Positions 22,785 to 35,232 are shown, numbered from the stretch's first letter. The stretch is DNA of 64,000 nucleotides from Sipunculus nudus (GCA_026874595.1 CM049321.1:4271479-4335478); one strand, 5' to 3'. Numbers and translations are program-made. The notes: generated by a model not told the origin, from the letters alone.

Positions 22785-23028
22785 CTTGTGCCTGTTAGTT
22801 CACAATATAACTCACGCACGCAATCATGAACGGAATCTCGTGAACTTTTTAGGACATTTCAGGAATGAGCCAGGAAAAAAAAAACCAAATAACATTTTGG
22901 TGTTTTCCGGCACATGATCAGGATTGAGGAACGTAATTAAGAAATATTCACAAATGTCAACAAGAGCCGAATAATTGAATGTTCACATGGTGGAGGCTTG
23001 CATTCCTTGGAATGCAGATTTCTAGTAT
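22785..23028 (-). mobile_element. Dispersed family D1, copy
   Basis: Shares ordered blocks with 27003-27250 (same strand) and 52797-53165 (opposite strand): GTTCAT(C/T)CCCG, GTTCACA(A/G)(T/C)ATAACT, a TGAACGGAAT(C/T)(C/T)C block, GGACATTTCAGG, ATATTCACAAATGT and GAATAA. It ends in the palindrome GCATTCC-TT-GGAATGC at 23000-23015. This copy lacks part of the middle. No coding capacity; superfamily unassigned. Confidence 0.65.
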
Positions 23029-23029
23029 T

Positions 23030-24165
23030 TTTTATGTCACTGTTTTTCCTACATGTACCTTGGATAAATGCATATAGCTGTCCAGGCGTGAATTATATAC
23101 AAATCTGAAGGCTGAGCAGTCAATACAATATAAATGTCACGCTGACATGCACAAGCTACGTCACATCACGGAAACGCTGAGAACATTACTGTTTACTGAG
23201 AATGCTGGCGGCCTTAACGTACTCGGCAGTGTCGTTTGTTATATTTACACTCTTTAACTCCAGCTCACAAACTAGAGCTACATTGGCTACACGTCTCGTC
23301 AAATTACACCTTATACCATTTTTGCGTCAATTTATCGTCTGATTTAATTGGCCTTTCTTGACTTTTTGCATGTGGACTCCCGCTTTACTTAATGAAAAAC
23401 GGATATAATGACACATTTAGCGAAACCCCAAGGTACTCAGAATACGCAAATTGAGTGGACGAAATCACGCAAGATTATCCTCACGAAGACTAATCTAAAT
23501 TTATTTGGGTCTTTTCCAGCAAAGATCTGCACTTATATCACAATATTACGTTTCACAGCCGCGGCAGTAAAGCTAGGATTACTGCTGGCTGGGCGGTTCC
23601 TTCCGTCTCGTTTATATGAATGGTTTTTAATATTCAGATAGTACGTTCAGACCTGCATCATAATGAAGCTTTCTGTATTTTCTATATCGACAGATTTTGT
23701 TATCATGACCGAATAAAACCGGTTGAATATTTATGACTGTGTTAAGGTATATCCTTCCTCAAACATACCGAGTGAAAATTCCCGGCTCTTCTCGTTATTG
23801 TGAGAAATAATCACATCAATACCCGGACCAATATATTTGTATGAGAATGGAGTCCGTAAATTTGCCGTTTCTTCTTGGTGAGTGGGAGCTTCACTCTCTC
23901 AGCTGCGCCCACCAGAGTCACGTGATGAAGCTTGTCGTCATTGAGGCTGGATGCTTCAGAAGCTTTATTTTGTCTTATAGCTTGTGTAAGTCTTTATTTT
24001 AGAGTCTCCGTCTGATACAAATTAAAATAAACTATCTGTTTTGAACTTGCACCTGTGTCCAATCTTGCCAGGTTTCCTTCCTCACCCGTTTGACTACATG
24101 GGCGGATATATCATTACACCGTACACGGCCTGGTGTATAAATTTGATAAATACACTGTAAGTAAG
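23030..24165. other. Gene-free stretch with weak exon-like signals
   Basis: A 77-codon frame at 23408-23641 crosses a TCTTTTCCAG acceptor-like site at about 23519, and a short ATG frame near 23928 runs into GTAAGT near 23986. Neither gives a recognisable product, and both are compatible with chance. Confidence 0.3.
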
Positions 24166-24169
24166 AGAA

Positions 24170-24335
24170 CATAATTATATATTTACATGTAATATTAAAA
24201 AATAATTGTAATATAAAATAAATCATATAATATAAGATATTATATAAAATACATTATAATATATTAATAAAAATAAATTATAATAATTTATAATAAATTA
24301 TAATATAATGTAATGTAATATAATTAGTATATAAT
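24170..24335. repeat. AT-only low-complexity tract
   Basis: A long run of degenerate TAATATAAT/AAATTATAAT words, almost free of G and C. Confidence 0.85.
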
Positions 24336-25252
24336 ATAACACATGCATTTGCCACAACATTCGGGTCCCCTGGTATGCGAAAACCACGGGTACGGATCAG
24401 GGTGTAGCGTTAAAATATTATATTCTAAATATATTCTCAATCAGTAACCGAGAATGTATATTACCTGCAGATATTCACGGTATACTATAAATATAGTACT
24501 CACTTGTCCCTGCCGATTTAAACAAACAACGGCCAGACGACAACTTTAACCGTCATTATAGTTTACCCTGTCGTTTCTTCAAAAGATATGTCACTTCCGT
24601 TCTGGCCCACTGCACCGTCTTCCTGACTATATTCACGGGTACGATCTATTGTAAAATCAGGAGCGAGGAGAAACGTGAATTTAGCTACGATGTGTCTACG
24701 GGAGTCATCAGCTGAATATCTGTGATATCTAGGTTCATAATTGAAACATTAATAAAATTAAGAAGAGTTTTCATGACACCCAGTGAGTCTGACACTATCA
24801 AATGCAGGTATATTGGAATGACCGTTAAATAATCATAGTTGTCTGCTTTATCAATAATCTTAATCACACATGATAATGTTAGTCTTACTATCATTATTTC
24901 ACACTTAAAGAACAATTCATTCCAAATACGGAATATCTCCCTGAAAGTTTATATACTGGATACACTAGCGTAGTATCTGAAATATGGCTGTGCGATGGAA
25001 AATTTGTCAGGATGCATGGGAACATAGAGAAAAATGACACCCTTAGGACACATTTGTCATTGTTCCCGACAGTTCCAGACCTAACTCCGTCATGCCCGAG
25101 GCGTGGTCACAGATGAGCGGCGAGACAACGTTTGAGTGGCACCACCATTCGTCTGTTATGATATAGATTAATAATAACAAACATTGATCATACATTATGC
25201 GTATGTAAGTAGTACCCTGACTACTTGTCAAGGAGCCTGACGTTTCATTTTA

Positions 25253-25550
25253 ACTTATGTCACTTCAGTCTTGGTCAGGACAAGCTTTTTGCCAAGACTG
25301 AAGTATGTATGTCACTTCAGTCTTGGTCAGGACAAGCTTTTTGCCAAGACTGAAGTATGTATGTCACTTCAGTCTTGGTCAGGACAAGCTTTTTGTCAAG
25401 ACTGAAGTATGTATATCACTTCAGTCTTGGTCAGGACAAGCTTTTTGTCAAGACTGATGTATGTATGTCACTTCAGTCTTGGTCAGGACAAGCTTTTTGT
25501 CAAGACTGAAGTATGTATGTCACTTCAGTCTTGGTCAAGACAATTTGACT
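25253..25550. repeat. 52-bp tandem array of hairpins
   Basis: Five full units start at 25261, 25313, 25365, 25417 and 25469, with a partial sixth at 25521. Period is exactly 52 bp and units are nearly identical. Each unit contains the arm CTTCAGTCTTGG and its reverse complement CCAAGACTGAAG around a 17-nt loop (TCAGGACAAGC plus TTTTTG). Units 1 and 2 have perfect 12-bp stems. Units 3 to 5 carry GTCAAG in place of GCCAAG, which shortens the stem by one pair, and unit 4 has one more change. No flanking genes and no spacer diversity, so this is not CRISPR. Confidence 0.95.
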
Positions 25551-26059
25551 ACATGACCCCTACAACCCTTAGCTTGACCCACCAGTCAGTCCTTGATAAA
25601 CTCCTCTTTGGCAGCCGGGTTCCTGTGCATTTCACACTGGGATTGTCATCGTGAGGGAGTGCCGGTCCATTCTCACTTATCCCATTATACAGGTGCTTAG
25701 TGCTAATCGAATAAAAGCTACAGCCAGCCAGTTGCAGGCTTTGAGCGGCCTGGCTGGTACCTGCTACTAAACCCTATACATGTATGACCAATTATTGATG
25801 ATGTATTCGTGATGTCAAACACAGGGGAATCAATGTGATGCTACCAACGGTCTCCTCGGGTCCACAGATGACGCATCCCGGGGTCACGGAATACAGGCTG
25901 CCTCGCTGGTACATGGACATCACAATCACACAGTATAATGTCAGCATGCTAAATATGTATGTACTACACGTATAGTAAATTCTGAAACAATACGCTATCT
26001 GTATTGATTAGGCCTGGTTACGCAAAAGCATAAAACCTATTGACTTACACCCTGCCGCC

Positions 26060-26195
26060 AGTGATCATTTTTTACTCGAAACGAATCTCTTCCTGATAAG
26101 CATTGTTGGACGGCCGGGACTATTATTACTTATTCCGGGAGTCCTTACCACAAAAATACCTATGTTTATGTAAGTTGCCTTGAAACAATTCTGGT
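26060..26195 (+). repeat. Dispersed family D2, partial copy
   Basis: CTCTTCCTGATAAGCA, ACGGCCGGGACTATT and GCCTTGAAACAATTCT match blocks of the long copies at 17345-17945 and 42040-42440 in the same order. The terminal AGCCGC block is missing. Confidence 0.5.
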
Positions 26196-26655
26196 CCAAC
26201 ATATTGGAACGGAATATGTTACCTACTTCACTACATTTTACCGACATTTTTAATAAGAAAGAGAGAAATGTCATATTTACTACAATTTATACTTAAATTG
26301 CCATAAATAATTAAAAAACCAAACAACAATGGAATTTGATAATAAAAAAATGTCAAGCTAGAACAATAGGAGTTTTCGCTTTGATATATTTCTTCGTCAG
26401 CAAGAAATTAAAATTGAAATAACAGTTGATAATTTGGTTTGGCTTTTGTTTTCTAAAAGATTTCAATGGGATAGGTGAACTGGAGAAAAAGCGGAATAAG
26501 CTCTTCATGCCAAAATGTACATGTTTTTTTTAATGGATTTCAAACCTGAAACACCAGAAATAAAACACATTATACGTTTGGTGCCTATAACACAGGATTA
26601 CGGATAATCTGAACAATGTCCTTCAAATCACAGACGAATACTTTATTGTCTGCGG

Positions 26656-26670
26656 CCGGAAGCCTTCCGG
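26656..26670. repeat. Short GC palindrome
   Basis: CCGGAAGCCTTCCGG is a 15-bp near-perfect palindrome in AT-rich DNA. Use unknown. Confidence 0.6.
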
Positions 26671-27002
26671 CGCTTGTTAGCACAGAGAAGAAAATTTAGT
26701 AATTTAATAATTAATATATATGTGCTTTAAAAGTATACCAGTTTCCTTTATATCTCATAGAGATATATGATTTTGCATATTTTTGTTCGTAATAATCTCA
26801 GGTTATCTAAGAGAAAAGCAAAGACTTCTGTACATTCTATTGAGCTGAATGAACTTTCTTGTCGAGTTTTGTCTACAATTATCTGAAGAGGGGCAAGCTA
26901 CCGAGAGCATTGTCTCTGGCCGGATGAACTTAGCAGATGAGATAACTAATGTTGCCATTTAAACAAAGGTTTCAACACATCTATTGCCTCCAGCATGAGG
27001 AT

Positions 27003-27250
27003 ATATGTTCATTCCCTTTCGTGTGTATGTTTATGTGCTTGTGCATGGGTGTGTGTTTTTGTTCACAGCATAACTAACGCAGTCCTGAACGGAATCCCAT
27101 GGACATTTCAGGGGACCTCGGGTATAGGCTAATGAAGAATCGATTAGATTTTGGTCAAGATCGGGCCAAAGGAATATTTAAATGGATATTCACAAATGTG
27201 CAGTCACATATGCCTGTTTGTGTATGGGAATATGGGCTGAATAAGTGAAT
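27003..27250 (+). mobile_element. Dispersed family D1, copy
   Basis: Contains the D1 blocks in order: GTTCATTCCC, GTTCACAGCATAACT, CTGAACGGAATCCCATGG, ATTTCAGGGGACCTCGGG, ATTCACAAATGTG and GGGAATATGGGCTGAATAAG. The palindromic end is not present, so the copy is 3'-truncated relative to 52797-53165. Confidence 0.65.
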
Positions 27251-27259
27251 ATATTCACA

Positions 27260-28020
27260 GTCCTGGCGAAGGTCTTTTTTTCTATAGGAAATAAATAATA
27301 TACACAAACTAAAAGAAATAACGGGTATTTTTTTTGGGATTGTGCCAAGGGGGCTGTGTCATCCGTCATGCCAGTCCGATCATTCATCCTGTGGTCAGCA
27401 AATCAGACCTCAGTCTAGACTGGTACCCGACGTTTTTAAGGATTAGTTATTTATGGAAGACACTGATTGGAAAGAAATTGTATTGAAAACACAGCACAAT
27501 GCAGAGGTATTTCCCACAGTCATAGAGAACCAAAAGTGGTTTCTGTCGCCTCTTATCTTAAGTAACTTTGGTGAGTCTTTTCCATTAACATTTTCCGTTA
27601 ACACTTGGTAAATGTACTCTGAAACCTTCATACTAATAAAACAACATGTAGGGCTGACCAAAGGATGGTTTAGATACTTCCCACTGCATTTCTTCAAATG
27701 GCCATTCTGCAATGTATGTTTCCTACAGAATCTAGTTCTGAGCACAAGTTTTCTATAGGCGGGCGTTCTTAGTATTGTGTGTGTACAGGAAGAACCGCAC
27801 TGTGTTTACATTCTGCTGTTTTCCCTGGCAGGGCTGCCCGCACCTAATACACCCACTAAAAAGGGTTCTAGCATGACGCGTGCGTTATCCAAAACGAGGC
27901 AGGCTTCTCCTACATTTCCGGTTAAAGTGATGCTCGGTAGGCTTTACTTAAAATGGAGGTCAGGGGTCGAGTTTAAGGCAGGTGGCGTCTTAATGAATCT
28001 CTTGCAATAATGAAAACCTA
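27260..28020. other. Gene-free stretch
   Basis: A minus-strand 100-codon frame (27745-27443) and a plus-strand 77-codon frame (27777-28010) are open, but neither has a recognisable motif, signal peptide or splice context. I would not call either a gene. Confidence 0.4.
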
Positions 28021-28023
28021 AAG

Positions 28024-31000
28024 GTCCAGGTGGACCACGGGTCCGTGTTGTAGTTGTTTACCTTGACCTAGCAGGCCGTTTGGACCACGGGCCTGTGTGT
28101 AATTTGTTTTACCATTACCTAACAGACCTACGGACCAGGGGTCTGTGTGTTAGTTGTTTATCTTGACCTAACAGGTCATTTGGACCACTGGTCCGTGTTG
28201 TAGTTGTTTACCTTGACCTAGCAGGCCGTTTGGACCACCGGTCTGTGTTGTAGTTGTTTACCTTGACCTAGCAGGCCGTTTGGACCACCGGTCTGTGTTG
28301 TAGTTGTTTTACTTTGACCTAACAGTCAGCTTGGACCACCGATCTGTGTGTTAGTTATTTATCTTCACCTAGCAGGCCGTTTAGACCATGAGTCTGTGTG
28401 GTAGTTTTTTACCTTGACCTAGCAGTCCGTCTGGACCACGGGTCTGTGTGATAGTTGTTTACCTTGACCTAGAAGGCCGTTTGGACCACGGGTCTGTGTT
28501 GTAGTTGTTTAGTTTGACCTAGCAGGCCGTTTGGACCACCCGTCTGTAATGTAGTTGTTAACCTTGACCTAACAGGTCATTTGGACCGCGGGTCTGTGTT
28601 GTAGTTGTTTACATTTGACCTAGCAGGTCATTTGGACCACGGGTCTGTGTGGTAGTTGGTTACATTTGACCTACCAGGTCATTTGGACCATGGGCCTGTG
28701 TTGTAGTTGTTTACCTTGACCTAGCAGGCCGTTCGGACCACGGGTCTGTTTTGTAGTTGTTTACCTTTGACCTAACAGGTCATTTGGACCACGCGTCTGT
28801 GTTGTAGTTGTTTACCTTGACCTAGCAGGCCGTTTGGACCACGGGTCTGTGCTGTAGTTGTTTACCTTGACCTAACAGGTCATTTGGACCACGGGTCTGT
28901 GTTGTAGTTGCTTACCTTGACCTAACAGGTCATTTGGACCACGGGTCCGTGTTGTAGTTGTTTACCTTGACCTAACAGGTCATTTGGACCACGGGTCTGT
29001 TTTGTAGTTGTTTACCTTTGACCTAACAGGTCATTTGGACCACGGGTCCGTGATGCAGTTGTTTACCTTGACCTTACAGGTCATTTGGACCACGGGTCTG
29101 TGTTGTAGTTGTTTACCTTGACCTAAAAGGTCATTTGGACCACCGGTCTGTTTTGTAGTTGTTTACCTTTGACCTCTAAGGTCAATTGGACCACGGGTCT
29201 GTGTTGTAGTTCTTTACCTTTGACCTAACAGGTCATTTGGACCACGGGTATGTGTTGTAGTTGTTAACCTTCACCTAGCAGGCCGTTTGGACCACGGGTC
29301 TGTGTTGTATTTGTTTACCTTGACCTAACAGGTCATTTGGACCACGGGTCTGTTTGTAGTTGTTTACCTTTGACCTAACAGGTCATTTGGACCACGGGTC
29401 TGTGTTGTAGTTGTTTACCTTGACCTAGCAGGCCGTTTGGACCACGGGTCTGTGTTGTAGTTGTTTACCTTGACATAACAGGTCATTTGGACCACGGGTC
29501 CATGTTGTAGTTGTTTACCTTGACCTAACAGGTCATTTGGACCACGGGTCCGTGTTGAAGTTGTTTATCTTGACATAACAGGTCATTTGGACCACGGGTC
29601 TGTGTTGTAGTTGTTTACCTTGACCTAGCAGGCCGTTCGGACCACTGGTCTGTGTTGTAGTTGTTTACCTTGACCAAACAGGTCATTTGGACCACGGGTC
29701 TGTGTTGTAGTTGTTTACCTTTGACCTAACAGGTCATTTGGACCACGGGTCTGTGTTGTAGTTGTTTACCTTGACCTAGCAGGCCGTTTGGACCACGGGT
29801 CTGTGTTGTAGTTGTTTACCTTGACCTAGCAGGCCGTTTGGACCACGGGTCTGTGTTGTAGTTGTTTACCTTGACCTAACAGGACATTTGGACCACGGGT
29901 CCGTGTTGTAGTTGTTTACCTTGACCTAGCAGGCCGTTCGGACCACGGGTCTGTTTTGTAGTTGTTTACCTTTGACCTAACAGGACATTTGGACCACGGG
30001 TCTGTGTTGTAGTTGGTAACCTTGACCTAGCAGGCCGTTCGGACCACGGGTCTGTGTTGTAGTTGTTTACCTTGACCTAACAGGTCATTTGGACCACGGG
30101 TCCGTGTTGTAGTTGCTTACCTTGACCTAACAGGTCATTTGGACCACGGGTCCGTGTTGTAGTTGTTTACCTTGACCTAACAGGTCATTTGGACCACGGG
30201 TCTGTTTTGTAGTTGTTTACCTTTGACCTACCAGGTCATTTGGACCACGGGTCCGTGTTGTAGTTGTTTACCTTGACCTAACAGGTCATTTGGACCACGG
30301 GTCTGTGTTGTAGTTGTTTACCTTGACCTAACAGGGCATTTGGACCACCGGTCTGTTTTGTAGTTGTTAACCTTTGACCTCACAGGTCATTTGGACCACG
30401 GGTCTGTGTTGTAGTTGTTTACCTTTGACCTAACAGGTCATTTGGATCACGGGTATGTGTTGTAGTTGTTTACCTTGACCTAGCAGGCCGTTTGGACCAC
30501 GGGTCTGTGTTGTAGTTGTTTACCTTGACTAACAGGTCATTTGGACCACGGGTCTGTTTTGTAGTTGTTTACCTTTGACCTAACAGGTCATTTGGACCAC
30601 GGGTCTGTGTTGTAGTTGTTTACCTTGACCTAGCAGGCCGTTTGGACCACGGGTCTGTGTTGTAGTTGTTTACCTTGACCTAACAGGTCATTTTGACCAC
30701 GGGTCCGTGTTGTAGTTGTTTACCTTGACCTAACAGGTCATTTGGACCACGGGTCCGTGTTGTAGTTGTTTACCTTGACCTAACAGGTCATTTTGACCAC
30801 GGGTCTGTGTTGTAGTTGTTTACCTTGACCTAGCAGGCCGTTCGGACCACGGGTCTGTGTTGTAGTTGTTTACCTTGACCTAGCAGGCCGTTCGGACCAC
30901 GGGTCTGTGTTGTAGTTGTTTACCTTGACCTAGCAGGCCGTTTGGACCACGGGTCTGTGTGATAGTTGTTTATCTTGACCTAGCAGGCCGTTCGGACCAC

Positions 31001-34000
31001 GGGTCTGTGTGATTGTTGTTTACCTTGACCTAACAGGTCATTTGGACCACGGGTCCGTGTTGTAGTTGTTTACCTTGACCTAACAGGTCATTTGGACCAC
31101 GGGTCCGTGTTGTAGTTGTTTACCTTGACCTAACAGGTCATTTGGACCACGGGTCCGTGTTGTAGTTGTTTACCTTTGACCTAACAGGTCATTCGGACCA
31201 CGGGTCTGTGTTGTAGTTGTTTAACTTCACCTAGCAGGCCGTTTGGACCACGGGTCTGTGTGATAGTTGTTTACCTTGACCTAGCAGGCCGTTCGGACCA
31301 CGGGTCTGTGTGATAGTTGTTAACGTTGACCAAGCAGGCCGTTCGGACCACGGGTCTGTGTGATAGTTGTTTATCTTGACCTAGCAGGCCGTTCGGACCA
31401 CGGGTCTGTGTGATAGTTGTTTATCTTGACCTAGCAAGCCGTTCGGACCACGGGTCTGTGTGATTGTTGTTTATCTTGACCTAGCAGGTCATTTGGACCA
31501 CAGGTCTGTGTGATAGTTGTTTACCTTTGAACTAAAAGGTCATTTGGACCACGGGTCTGTGTTGTAGTTGTTTAGTTTGACCTAGCAGGCCGTTTAGACC
31601 ACGGGTATGTGTGATAGTTGTTTACCTTTGAACTAACAGGTCATTTGGACCACGGGTCTGTGTTGTAGTTGTTTAGTTTGACCTAGCAGGCCGTTTGGAC
31701 CACGGGTATGTATTGTAGTTGTTTACCTTGACCTAACAGGTCATTTGGACCACGGGTCCGTGTTGTAGTTGTTTACCTTGACCTAACAGGTCATTTGGAC
31801 CACGGGTCCGTGTTGTAGTTGTTTACCTTTGACCTAACAGGTCATTCGGACCACGGGTCTGTGTTGTAGTTGTTTAACTTCACCTAGCAGGCCGTTTGGA
31901 CCACGGGTCCGTGTGATAGTTGTTTACCTTGACCTAGCAGGCCGTTCGGACCACGGGTCTGTGTGATAGTTGTTAACCTTGACCAAGCAGGCCGTTCGGA
32001 CCACGGGTCTGTGTGATAGTTGTTTATCTTGACCTAGCAGGTCATTTGGACCACGGGTCCGTGTTGTAGTTGCTTACCTTGACCTAACAGGTCATTTGGA
32101 CCACGGGTCCGTGTTGTAGTTGTTTACCTTGACCTAACAGGTCATTTGGACCACGGGTCTGTTTTGTAGTTGTTTACCTTTGACCTACCAGGTCATTTGG
32201 ACCACGGGTCCGTGTTGTAGTTGTTTACCTTGACCTAACAGGTCATTTGGACCACGGGTCTGTGTTGTAGTTGTTTACCTTGACCTAACAGGGCATTTGG
32301 ACCACCGGTCTGTTTTGTAGTTGTTAACCTTTGACCTCACAGGTCATTTGGACCACGGGTCTGTGTTGTAGTTGTTTACCTTTGACCTAACAGGTCATTT
32401 GGATCACGGGTATGTGTTGTAGTTGTTTACCTTGACCTAGCAGGCCGTTTGGACCACGGGTCTGTGTTGTAGTTGTTTACCTTGACTAACAGGTCATTTG
32501 GACCACGGGTCTGTTTTGTAGTTGTTTACCTTTGACCTAACAGGTCATTTGGACCACGGGTCTGTGTTGTAGTTGTTTACCTTGACCTAGCAGGCCGTTT
32601 GGACCACGGGTCTGTGTTGTAGTTGTTTACCTTGACCTAACAGGTCGTTTGGACCACGGGTCTGTGTGATAGTTGTTTATCTTGACCAAGCAGGCCGTTC
32701 GGACCACGGGTCTGTGTGATAGTTGTTTATCTTGACCTAGCAGGCCGTTCGGACCACGGGTCTGTGTGATAGTTGTTTATCTTGACCTAGCAGGCCGTGC
32801 GGACCACGGGTCCGTGTGATAGTTGTTTATCTTGACCTAGCAGGCCGTGCGGACCACGGGTCTGTGTGATAGTTGTTAACGTTGACCAAGCAGGCCGTTC
32901 GGACCACGGGTCTGTGTGATAGTTGTTTATCTTGACCTAGCAGGCCGTTCGGACCACGGGTCTGTGTGATTGTTGTTTATCTTGACCTAGCAGGTCATTT
33001 GGACCACGGGTCTGTGTGATAGTTGTTTACCTTTGAACTAAAAGGTCATTTGGACCACGGGTCTGTGTTGTAGTTGTTTAGTTTGACCTAGCAGGCCGTT
33101 TGGACCACGGGTATGTGTGATAGTTATTTACCTTTGAACTAACAGGTCATTTGGACCACGGGTCTGTCTTGTAGTTGTTTAGTTTGACCTAGCAGGCCGT
33201 TTGGACCACGGGTATGTATTGTAGTTGTTTACCTTGACCTAACAGGTCATTTGGACCACGGGTCCGTGTTGTAGTTGTTTACCTTGACCTAACAGGTCAT
33301 TTGGACCACGGGTCCGTGTTGTAGTTGTTTACCTTTGACCTAACAGGTCATTCGGACCACGGGTCTGTGTTGTAGTTGTTTAACTTCACCTAGCAGGCCG
33401 TTTGGACCACGGGTCTGTGTGATAGTTGTTTACCTTGACCTAGCAGGCCGTTCGGACCACGGGTCTGTGTGATAGTTGTTAACCTTGACCAAGCAGGCCG
33501 TTCGGACCACGGGTCTGTGTGATAGTTGTTTATCTTGACCTAGCAGGCCGTTCGGACCACGGGTCTGTGTGATAGTTGTTTATCTTGACCTAGCAGGCCG
33601 TGCGGACCACGGGTCTGTGTGATAGTTGTTAACGTTGACCAAGCAGGCCGTTCGGACCACGGGTCTGTGTGATAGTTGTTTATCTTGACCTAGCAGGCCG
33701 TTCGGACCACGGGTCTGTGTGATTGTTGTTTATCTTGACCTAGCAGGTCATTTGGACCACGGGTCTGTGTGATAGTTGTTTACCTTTGAACTAAAAGGTC
33801 ATTTGGACCACGGGTCTGTGTTGTAGTTATTTAGTTTGACCTAGCAGGCCGTTTGGACCACAGGTATGTGTGATAGTTGTTTACCTTTGAACTAACAGGT
33901 CATTTGGACCACGGGTCTGTGTTGTAGTTGTTTAGTTTGACCTAGCAGGCCGTTTGGACCACGGGTATGTATTGTAGTTGTTTACCTTGACCTAACAGGT

Positions 34001-34129
34001 CATTTGGACAACGGGTCTGTGTGATAGTTGTTTACCTTGACCTAGCAGGCCGTTCGGACCACGGGTCTGTGTGATAGTTGTTTACCTTGACCTAGCAGGC
34101 CGTTCGGACCACGGGTCCTTGTTGTAGTT
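28024..34129. repeat. 6.1-kb satellite/minisatellite, 50-bp unit
   Basis: About 120 head-to-tail units of 50 bp (51 when an extra T is present in CTTTGACC). The core reads TTGGACCACGGGTCTGTG, TTGTAGTTGTTTACC, then TTGACCTAACAGGTCA or TTGACCTAGCAGGCCG. The two endings define two unit classes. Later in the array a further class with TGATAGTTG instead of TTGTAGTTG becomes common. Rare variants (GTTGCTTAC, GGATCACGGG, CTTTGAACTAAAAGG) recur at fixed distances of 1205, 1957, 1506 and 753 bp, which shows higher-order blocks. No frame stays open through it, because 50 is not a multiple of three and all six frames contain stops. Edge units at 28024-28200 are the most diverged, as expected for a tandem array. 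Confidence 0.97.
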
Positions 34130-34216
34130 GTTTTGCTAGATCTTGTTAGTCCTCTCACAACCTGACGAAAACGCCTGTGCGCTGCTAAATCTCGTGTGTT
34201 AATAAAAGAGTTAGTC

Positions 34217-34226
34217 TATATAAAGG
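34217..34226 (+). promoter_or_regulatory. TATA-box candidate next to the satellite
   Basis: TATATAAAGG lies about 90 bp past the array edge, followed 20-40 bp later by a pyrimidine-rich TTTTTCTCTTTCCCTACACTCC-like stretch that could contain a start site. No downstream coding frame supports it. Confidence 0.25.
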
Positions 34227-34291
34227 CGTCACTTTTTCTCTTTCCCTACACTCCGAATACAAACTAACACGGCTATACCATCAATTTTCAT

Positions 34292-34296
34292 ACATA

Positions 34297-34346
<50 letters not shown>
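34292..34346. repeat. (AT)n microsatellite
   Basis: AT tract with one TG interruption near 34301. Confidence 0.95.
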
Positions 34347-34350
<4 letters not shown>

Positions 34351-34399
34351 TGTTAAAACTACATAGTCTATATGATTTGCGTTGTTGAGCTTGCCTTCT

Positions 34400-35010
34400 T
34401 GTTTTGCTTTCTGCACGGTGCACAAATATCCAGATTTTGGATCTGAGCAGGATTTACCTGCCCGAATTGTTGATTTGCGCAGGATACCGACTTGTTGTGC
34501 CATCCATCAATGGACAAACAGTGATCTAATCAGACCCAATCAGAGACTCGGAGATTCAGTTTCCCGGCCCTGACCTCACACCGCTGTAATTTCCTTGTAA
34601 ATGTGATTTCCTCTCTGGAGACAGTGAGGTGTAACGTCTTCAGAGAATACGCGATATCGGGGACCGTCAGTCTGCTTGCTTGGAGGCCAGTACTTTGCAG
34701 CATTTTAACACGCCAGGTACCTAAAGGGTCATATGGAGATGCAATAAACAAGCCTGCGGTATACAGCATATACTTAAAAGAAAATGTCGCCAGTTGCTGG
34801 CCCCCGCTTCAGAAAGGTCCATCAAGGGAACGGCCACTTGAAGATAAAATCAGTGGCCTCTTCTCCATCCAGATTCCGCAGCCGCCTTCATCTCTATTGA
34901 TCAGTTTTAGATGAAGAGATTTGGAGGAGACTGAGATGGACAGAGCGTCCACCAGCAGCCCAACTGTCCCAGTCTGAATAAAAATAAAGGACACAAATTG
35001 ATTCCCGGCT
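34400..35010. other. GC-richer single-copy block, unrecognised
   Basis: This block has a more balanced composition than its flanks and a plus-strand frame of 103 codons (34603-34914, starting at GTG). No motif, signal peptide or splice site supports a gene. CCTCACACC and GGTGTAACG-type words flank it as imperfect dyads. It may be a conserved non-coding element or exon remnant. Confidence 0.25.
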
Positions 35011-35167
35011 GTCAGGTTTTATTTTAAGAAAATTCTTAGAACTGCACAAACTTGCAATCAAAGGTTCTTCGTCAACATCCAACGAGGACTGTAGTGCTCA
35101 CCTTTAAAGCAGTGACAAAGGCCCTTTAGGTTGTAAGGTTGAACTTTAATTGTTTCATCTCTAGTCT

Positions 35168-35174
35168 ACATATA

Positions 35175-35219
<45 letters not shown>

Positions 35220-35232
35220 TTATATATATATA
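35168..35232. repeat. (AT)n microsatellite
   Basis: AT tract with several TTT interruptions at both ends. Confidence 0.95.

Noticed and set aside
25253-25550. CRISPR array
   Set aside because: Whole 52-bp units are repeated without variable spacers, and the context is eukaryotic.
28024-34129. CRISPR array or coding repeat protein
   Set aside because: No unique spacers are present. All six frames contain stops, and 50 bp is not a multiple of three.
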